64,000 bases of DNA from NCBI RefSeq assembly GCF_029633865.1, contig NC_079222.1, positions 32,678,695 through 32,742,694 of the forward strand, in the 5' to 3' direction. Shown one piece after another: positions 55,653 through 64,000 of this stretch. The DNA is from Lampris incognitus (lineage: Eukaryota > Chordata > Actinopteri > Lampriformes > Lampridae). Position 1 is the stretch's first letter. Each line of letters starts with the position of its first letter. The position numbers and the translations under genes were made by a program. Under the pieces are notes generated by a model, which was given only the letters and a program-made list of their open reading frames with translations, was not told the origin of the DNA and searched no databases.

Positions 55653-58600
55653 TTGGATGTTTTCAATCTTGTGATGACTCACGGACTAAATTCTGTTTCC
55701 AAATTTATAACCATCTGTGAGAAGAGAAGATCTGCTAAATTTGACCATAAAAAGCACTATACATTACAAACTGTGAGAGCCTTTGTAAAGATTGCCATAA
55801 AGTTTGCTGAAAATGTCGGTTCTTCCAGCACAGAACCAAACTCTAACTTGATAGCACTTTCTACTTTGTGCTTTAGATGTACAATTATCGATATGTTGAG
55901 TAAAACTGAGAGAACCCCAAAGAGAAGCACTTATGTATTCAAGACTCACCAATGCCTCAATTTGAAGTGATCTGAGTGTGTTTTTCACAAAACTGTAATC
56001 ATCATAGTCTCCCACCAAGTTGTAGTGACCAAGAGATACTACCCCAACATGAAGCACTTACAGAAGTAAACCGTATTGTTAGTGCTTGTATTAGGGTAAT
56101 ATCAGCGACCAATCCTGTGTAAGGGTAGAACATATTTAAGCGGTTTATCATCAGTTCCACCCCAAGATTGTAGCCTTGTAGCCCGAGTGTTCGACAAACT
56201 TATAATCAGAATAGTCTTCTGTCATGTCGCCCTGGTCAAGCAAAACAACCCCAACATATAGCACTTATTGCGTGTTAAGTTCAAGTCAATGCTAATGCTA
56301 GAGGAGTCGTATTGACATTTGTCGTCGTTGTTTTCTGCTTACCCGGGCTCAAAGGTGTTTTCTGTTAGCATCGAGTACTCCCACGAATTTGTGACCGTCG
56401 GGGAATTGACCATTTTATATGCTCGAAGAATTAAATAAAAGCCCATGTCGGTCTTATATCATCTGAGAAAAGAGAAGATGTGCTATAGTTTAACAACTAT
56501 AAAAGGCACTATATGTTACAAACTGTCAATGCCAATGTAAAGATTGCCTTAAAGTTTGCTGAAAATGTCAGTTCTTCCAGCACAGAATCAAACCCCAACT
56601 TGATAGCACTTTCTACCATATATTGTATAAGAGAGTGGCTTAAGTTAGAGTTGAATTCTGACGGTTTTGCGGTCTTGTGTAAACGATCCTCGGATGAACT
56701 GTGGTTTTTGGCAGAGAAACATGGGAATTTGTCCTTTTGCGACTGAAGCTATGTGTCTTTGCGACTACCCCAACATGAAGTTTGTAATTTATAATCATCA
56801 TAGTCTCCCACCAAGTTGTAGTGGCCAAGAGATACTACCCCAACATGAAGCACTTACAGAAGTAAACCGTATTGTTAGTGCTTATATTAGGGTAATATCA
56901 GCGACCAATCCTGTGTAAGGGTAGAACATATTTAAGCGGTTTATCATCAGTTCCACCCCAAGATTGTAGCCTTGTAGCCCGAGTGTTCGACAAACTTATA
57001 ATCAGCGTAGTCTTCTGTCATGTCGCCCTGGTCAAGCAAAACAACCCCAACAGAGAAACATGGGAATTTGTCCTTTTGCGACTGAAGCTATGTGTCTTTG
57101 CGACTACCCCAACATGAAGCACTTACTGTGTGAACAAGCATTGTCAGAGCATCAGTTAGAGCAATATCAAGGACACATTTTCAATGCGTCTTGGGTATAT
57201 TTATATTGAACCGTTGGTATCACTCTTATCGTTTTTCATATGTTTTCAAAAGTATGATTATTGCCGCTGAGCACATCTAAGACAACCCCAAAGAGAAGCA
57301 CTTGTGAAATCAATACTCAGCAATGCCTCAATTTGAAGTGATCTGAGAGTTTGACAAACTTAAATCGGCATAGTATTCTCGCATGTCGCGCCGGTCAAGT
57401 ACAACTACCCCAACGTATCGCACTTACTGTCTGTTAAGTTCAAGTCAATGCTGAAGTTAGGGCAGTCATCTTGACATTTGTCTTAATAATTGTGTTTCTA
57501 CTTACTCAAGCCCAAGGCTGTGGTCGTTCAGCATCAAGTCTTCCCCTGAGTTTCTTTGCTTCAGTGAGTTGACCATTTTATATACTCGAAGCATTCTAAC
57601 AACCGTGTCAGTCTCATTTACATCTCAAGTTCCAACGTTTGGATGATGAATTGTCAATTGTTCTAGAATTTTAACCTGATGGTCGGCCATTTCTTGGGTA
57701 ATCACCTTCATCAAGGCAGGACTGTTCAAAGGAAGGTCAGTTAGTCAACAATTGTAATCCTTCTTTGGATGTTTTCAATCTTGTGATGACTCACGGACTA
57801 AATTCTGTTTCCAAATTTATAACCATCTGTGAGAAGAGAAGATCTGCTAAATTTGACCATAAAAAGCACTATACATTACAAACTGTGAGAGCCTTTGTAA
57901 AGATTGCCATAAAGTTTGCTGAAAATGTCGGTTCTTCCAGCACAGAACCAAACTCTAACTTGATAGCACTTTCTACTTTGTGCTTTAGATGTACAATTAT
58001 CGATATGTTGAGTAAAACTGAGAGAACCCCAAAGAGAAGCACTTATGTATTCAAGACTCACCAATGCCTCAATTTGAAGTGATCTGAGTGTGTTTTTCAC
58101 AAAACTGTAATCATCATAGTCTCCCACCAAGTTGTAGTGACCAAGAGATACTACCCCAACATGAAGCACTTACAGAAGTAAACCGTATTGTTAGTGCTTG
58201 TATTAGGGTAATATCAGCGACCAATCCTGTGTAAGGGTAGAACATATTTAAGCGGTTTATCATCAGTTCCACCCCAAGATTGTAGCCTTGTAGCCCGAGT
58301 GTTCGACAAACTTATAATCAGAATAGTCTTCTGTCATGTCGCCCTGGTCAAGCAAAACAACCCCAACATATAGCACTTATTGCGTGTTAAGTTCAAGTCA
58401 ATGCTAATGCTAGAGGAGTCGTATTGACATTTGTCGTCGTTGTTTTCTGCTTACCCGGGCTCAAAGGTGTTTTCTGTTAGCATCGAGTACTCCCACGAAT
58501 TTGTGACCGTCGGGGAATTGACCATTTTATATGCTCGAAGAATTAAATAAAAGCCCATGTCGGTCTTATATCATCTGAGAAAAGAGAAGATGTGCTATAG

Positions 58601-61600
58601 TTTAACAACTATAAAAGGCACTATATGTTACAAACTGTCAATGCCAATGTAAAGATTGCCTTAAAGTTTGCTGAAAATGTCAGTTCTTCCAGCACAGAAT
58701 CAAACCCCAACTTGATAGCACTTTCTACCATATATTGTATAAGAGAGTGGCTTAAGTTAGAGTTGAATTCTGACGGTTTTGCGGTCTTGTGTAAACGATC
58801 CTCGGATGAACTGTGGTTTTTGGCAGAGAAACATGGGAATTTGTCCTTTTGCGACTGAAGCTATGTGTCTTTGCGACTACCCCAACATGAAGTTTGTAAT
58901 TTATAATCATCATAGTCTCCCACCAAGTTGTAGTGGCCAAGAGATACTACCCCAACATGAAGCACTTACAGAAGTAAACCGTATTGTTAGTGCTTATATT
59001 AGGGTAATATCAGCGACCAATCCTGTGTAAGGGTAGAACATATTTAAGCGGTTTATCATCAGTTCCACCCCAAGATTGTAGCCTTGTAGCCCGAGTGTTC
59101 GACAAACTTATAATCAGCGTAGTCTTCTGTCATGTCGCCCTGGTCAAGCAAAACAACCCCAACAGAGAAACATGGGAATTTGTCCTTTTGCGACTGAAGC
59201 TATGTGTCTTTGCGACTACCCCAACATGAAGCACTTACTGTGTGAACAAGCATTGTCAGAGCATCAGTTAGAGCAATATCAAGGACACATTTTCAATGCG
59301 TCTTGGGTATATTTATATTGAACCGTTGGTATCACTCTTATCGTTTTTCATATGTTTTCAAAAGTATGATTATTGCCGCTGAGCACATCTAAGACAACCC
59401 CAAAGAGAAGCACTTGTGAAATCAATACTCATTAATGCCTCAATTTGAAGTGATCTGAGAGTTTGACAAACTTAAATCGGCATAGTATTCTCGCATGTCG
59501 CGCCGGTCAAGTACAACTACCCCAACGTATCGCACTTACTGTCTGTTAAGTTCAAGTCAATGCTGAAGTTAGGGCAGTCATCTTGACATTTGTCTTAATA
59601 ATTGTGTTTCTACTTACTCAAGCCCAAGGCTGTGGTCGTTCACCATCAAGTCTTCCCCTGAGTTTCTTTGCTTCAGTGAGTTGACCATTTTATATACTCG
59701 AAGCATTCTAACAACCGTGTCAGTCTCATTTACATCTCAAGTTCCAACGTTTGGATGATGAATTGTCAATTGTTCTAGAATTTTAACCTGATGGTCGGCC
59801 ATTTCTTGGATAATCACCTTCATCAAGGCAGGACTGTTCAAAGGAAGGTCAGTTAGTCAACAATTGTAATCCTTCTTTGGATGTTTTCAATCTTGTGATG
59901 ACTCACGGACTAAATTCTGTTTCCAAATTTATAACCATCTGTGAGAAGAGAAGATCTGCTAAATGTGACCATAAAAAGCACTATACATTACAAACTGTGA
60001 ATGCCTTTGTAAAGATTGCCATAAAGTTTGCTGAAAATGTCAGTTCTTCCAGCACAGAACCAAACTCTAACTTGATAGCACTTTCTACTTTGTGCTTTAG
60101 ATGTACAATCATCGATATGTTGAGTACAACTGAGAGAACCCCAAAGAGAAGCACTTATGTATTCAAGACTCACCAATGCCTCAATTTGAAGTGATCTGAG
60201 TGTGTTTTTCACAAAACTGTAATCATCATAGTCTCCCACCAAGTTGTAGTGACCAAGAGATACTACCCCAACATGAAGCACTTACAGAAGTAAACCGTAT
60301 TGTTAGTGCTTGTATTAGGGTAATATCAGCGACCAATCCTGTGTAAGGGTAGAACATATTTAAGCGGTTTATCATCAGTTCCACCCCAAGATTGTAGCCT
60401 TGTAGCCCGAGTGTTCGACAAACTTATAATCAGCATAGTCTTCTGTCATGTCGCCCTGGTCAAGCAAAACAACCCCAACATATAGCACTTATTGCGTGTT
60501 AAGTTCAAGTCAATGCTAATGCTAGAGGAGTCGTATTGACATTTGTCGTCGTTGTTTTCTGCTTACCCGGGCTCAAAGGTGTTTTCTGTTAGCATCGAGT
60601 ACTCCCACGAATTTGTGACCGTCGGGGAATTGACCATTTTATATGCCCGAAGAATTAAATAAAAGCCCATGTCGGTCTTATATCATCTGAGAAAAGAGAA
60701 GATGTGCTATAGTTTAACAACTATAAAAGGCACTATATGTTACAAACTGTCAATGCCAATGTAAAGATTGCCTTAAAGTTTGCTGAAAATGTCAGTTCTT
60801 CCAGCACAGAATCAAACCCCAACTTGATAGCACTTTCTACCATATATTGTATAAGAGAGTGGCTTAAGTTAGAGTTGAATTCTGACGGTTTTGCGGTCTT
60901 GTGTAAACGATCCTCGGATGAACTGTGGTTTTTGGCAGAGAAACATGGGAATTTGTCCTTTTGCGACTGAAGCTATGTGTCTTTGCGACTACCCCAACAT
61001 GAAGTTTGTAATTTATAATCATCATAGTCTCCCACCAAGTTGTAGTGGCCAAGAGATACTACCCCAACATGAAGCACTTACAGAAGTAAACCGTATTGTT
61101 AGTGCTTATATTAGGGTAATATCAGCGACCAATCCTGTGTAAGGGTAGAACATATTTAAGCGGTTTATCATCAGTTCCACCCCAAGATTGTAGCCTTGTA
61201 GCCCGAGTGTTCGACAAACTTATAATCAGCGTAGTCTTCTGTCATGTCGCCCTGGTCAAGCAAAACAACCCCAACAGAGAAACATGGGAATTTGTCCTTT
61301 TGCGACTGAAGCTATGTGTCTTTGCGACTACCCCAACATGAAGCACTTACTGTGTGAACAAGCATTGTCAGAGCATCAGTTAGAGCAATATCAAGGACAC
61401 ATTTTCAATGCGTCTTGGGTATATTTATATTGAACCGTTGGTATCACTCTTATCGTTTTTCATATGTTTTCAAAAGTATGATTATTGCCGCTGAGCACAT
61501 CTAAGACAACCCCAAAGAGAAGCACTTGTGAAATCAATACTCAGCAATGCCTCAATTTGAAGTGATCTGAGAGTTTGACAAACTTAAATCGGCATAGTAT

Positions 61601-61988
61601 TCTCGCATGTCGCGCCGGTCAAGTACAACTACCCCAACGTATCGCACTTACTGTCCGTTAAGTTCAAGTCAATGCTGAAGTTAGGGCAGTCATCTTGACA
61701 TTTGTCTTAATAATTGTGTTTCTACTTACTCAAGCCCAAGGCTGTGGTCGTTCACCATCAAGTCTTCCCCTGAGTTTCTCTGCTTCAGTGAGTTGACCAT
61801 GTTATATACTTGAAGCATTCAAACAACCCAGTCAGTCTCATTTACATCTCAAGTTCCAACGTTTGGATGATGAATTGTCAATTGTTCTAGATTTTTAACC
61901 TGATGGTCGGCCATTTCTTGGATAATCACCTTCATCAAGGCAGGACTGTTCAAAGGAAGGTCAGTTAGTCAACAATTGTAATCCTTCT
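55653..61988. repeat. Three consecutive L units
   Basis: Starts 55653, 57765 and 59877, each exactly 2,112 bp. They share gtagtgaccaag and gtgcttgtattag variants, suggesting recent spread of one L copy. Confidence 0.93.
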
Positions 61989-63304
61989 TTGGATGTTTTC
62001 AATCTTGTGATGACTCACGGACTAAATTCTGTTTCCAAATTTATAACCATCTGTGAGAAGAGAAGATCTGCTAAATGTGACTATAAAAAGCACTATACAT
62101 TACAAACTGTGAGAGCCTTTGTAAAGATTGCCATAAAGTTTGCTGAAAATGTCAGTTCTTCCAGCACAGAACCAAACTCTAACTTGATAGCACTTTCTAC
62201 TTTGTGCTTTAGATGTACAATCATCGATATGTTGAGTACAACTGAGAGAACCCCAAAGAGAAGCACTTATGTATTCAAGACTCACCAATGCCTCAATTTG
62301 AAGTGATCTGAGTGTGTTTTTCACAAAACTGTAATCATCATAGTCTCCCACCAAGTTGTAGTGGCCAAGAGATACTACCCCAACATGAAGCACTTACAGA
62401 AGTAAACCGTATTGTTAGTGCTTATATTAGGGTAATATCAGCGACCAATCCTGTGTAAGGGTAGAACATATTTAAGCGGTTTATCATCAGTTCCACCCCA
62501 AGATTGTAGCCTTGTAGCCCGAGTGTTCGACAAACTTATAATCAGCATAGTCTTCTGTCATGTCGCCCTGGTCAAGCAAAACAACCCCAACAGAGAAACA
62601 TGGGAATTTGTCCTTTTGCGACTGAAGCTATGTGTCTTTGCGACTACCCCAACATGAAGCACTTACTGTGTGAACAAGCATTGTCAGAGCATCAGTTAGA
62701 GCAATATCAAGGACACATTTTCAATGCGTCTTGGGTATATTTATATTGAACCGTTGGTATCACTCTTATCGTTTTTCATATGTTTTCAAAAGTATGATTA
62801 TTGCCGCTGAGCACATCTAAGACAACCCCAAAGAGAAGCACTTGTGAAATCAATACTCATTAATGCCTCAATTTGAAGTGATCTGAGAGTTTGACAAACT
62901 TAAATCGGCATAGTATTCTCGCATGTCGCGCCGGTCAAGTACAACTACCCCAACGTATCGCACTTACTGTCTGTTAAGTTCAAGTCAATGCTGAAGTTAG
63001 GGCAGTCATCTTGACATTTGTCTTAATAATTGTGTTTCTACTTACTCAAGCCCAAGGCTGTGGTCGTTCAGCATCAAGTCTTCCCCTGAGTTTCTTTGCT
63101 TCAGTGAGTTGACCATTTTATATACTCGAAGCATTCTAACAACCGTGTCAGTCTCATTTACATCTCAAGTTCCAACGTTTGGATGATGAATTGTCAATTG
63201 TTCTAGAATTTTAACCTGATGGTCGGCCATTTCTTGGGTAATCACCTTCATCAAGGCAGGACTGTTCAAAGGAAGGTCAGTTAGTCAACAATTGTAATCC
63301 TTCT
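61989..63304. repeat. S unit
   Basis: A 1,316-bp unit lacking the alpha half; it keeps gtagtggccaag and has agcatagtc before the junction aaccccaacagagaaac. Confidence 0.92.
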
Positions 63305-64000
63305 TTGGATGTTTTCAATCTTGTGATGACTCACGGACTAAATTCTGTTTCCAAATTTATAACCATCTGTGAGAAGAGAAGATCTGCTAAATTTGACCAT
63401 AAAAAGCACTATACATTACAAACTGTGAGAGCCTTTGTAAAGATTGCCATAAAGTTTGCTGAAAATGTCGGTTCTTCCAGCACAGAACCAAACTCTAACT
63501 TGATAGCACTTTCTACTTTGTGCTTTAGATGTACAATTATCGATATGTTGAGTAAAACTGAGAGAACCCCAAAGAGAAGCACTTATGTATTCAAGACTCA
63601 CCAATGCCTCAATTTGAAGTGATCTGAGTGTGTTTTTCACAAAACTGTAATCATCATAGTCTCCCACCAAGTTGTAGTGACCAAGAGATACTACCCCAAC
63701 ATGAAGCACTTACAGAAGTAAACCGTATTGTTAGTGCTTGTATTAGGGTAATATCAGCGACCAATCCTGTGTAAGGGTAGAACATATTTAAGCGGTTTAT
63801 CATCAGTTCCACCCCAAGATTGTAGCCTTGTAGCCCGAGTGTTCGACAAACTTATAATCAGCATAGTCTTCTGTCATGTCGCCCTGGTCAAGCAAAACAA
63901 CCCCAACATATAGCACTTATTGCGTGTTAAGTTCAAGTCAATGCTAATGCTAGAGGAGTCGTATTGACATTTGTCGTCGTTGTTTTCTGCTTACCCGGGC
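63305..64000. repeat. L unit, cut by the window end
   Basis: After the beta part it continues aaccccaacatatagcac, the L-type junction, so the array extends beyond the window. Confidence 0.92.

Larger units (their letters stand above)
46505..64000. repeat. Large tandem array with 2,112-bp (L) and 1,316-bp (S) units
   Basis: Unit starts, taken at the atggatgttttcaatc landmark, are 48279, 50391, 51706, 53022, 54338, 55653, 57765, 59877, 61989 and 63305. The spacings are therefore 2112, 1315, 1316, 1316, 1315, 2112, 2112, 2112, 1316. Units differ by only a few bases per kilobase. L equals S plus 796 bp. The array starts abruptly at a LINE fragment and runs off the window. Recurrent short ORFs (105, 97, 77, 83 codons) are repeat copies without recognisable domains. 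I see no tRNA, rRNA or known small RNA in the unit. Confidence 0.95.

Noticed and set aside
46505..64000. CRISPR-like array or tandem gene cluster
   Set aside because: Units are 1.3-2.1 kb without spacers, and the small ORFs have no recognisable domain and no conserved codon pattern between alpha and beta halves.

Overview
This is eukaryotic DNA from a ray-finned fish. It holds an intron-rich vertebrate signalling gene, dense CA/GT and CT microsatellites, and two tRNA-like short interspersed repeat families of the kind common in teleosts. It also holds Tc1, hAT, L1-like, Penelope-like and ISL2EU-type remains. Species cannot be fixed from the sequence. No bacterial gene, operon or CRISPR array is present.

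Region 1 (1-33.5 kb) is the 3' half of the BCR gene on the + strand. Fifteen coding exons (3946-31150, 1,698 coding bases including the stop, 565 residues) can be joined in frame with GT-AG introns. Counting back from the last exon they correspond to human exons 9-23. They encode the rest of the PH domain, the C2 domain, the RhoGAP domain with its arginine finger, and a C-terminal PDZ ligand ending STEV. Exons 13 (105 bp) and 14 (75 bp) have the same lengths as the human exons that flank the major breakpoint cluster region. The introns carry a 1.4 kb 15-bp minisatellite, a palindrome-rich tandem repeat, eight copies of one tRNA-like SINE, and a Penelope-like insertion. That insertion starts four bases after the end of exon 13, so its target-site duplication includes the splice donor.

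Region 2 (33.5-46.5 kb) is a transposon graveyard with no host gene I recognise. It holds a telomere-like 18-bp minisatellite (CCCTAACCC in most units) split by a Penelope-like element with a GIY-YIG nuclease. It also holds an endonuclease fragment of a LINE, L1-like reverse-transcriptase fragments, and a broken ISL2EU-type unit with a DDE transposase facing a YqaJ nuclease. Further on are a Ty3-type gag fragment, a hAT fragment and a Tc1/mariner copy with long inverted repeats. Two Penelope-type termini carry hammerhead-ribozyme-like cores.

Region 3 (46.5-64 kb, running off the window) is a nearly homogeneous tandem array with two unit lengths, 2,112 bp (L) and 1,315-1,316 bp (S), ordered edge-L-S-S-S-S-L-L-L-S-L. 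L differs from S by a 796-bp segment flanked by direct repeats, and within the unit two diverged halves (alpha and beta) share ancestry. I recognise no gene or known satellite in it.

The points most worth checking are the Penelope insertion at the BCR exon 13 donor, the hammerhead-like cores, and the higher-order array.
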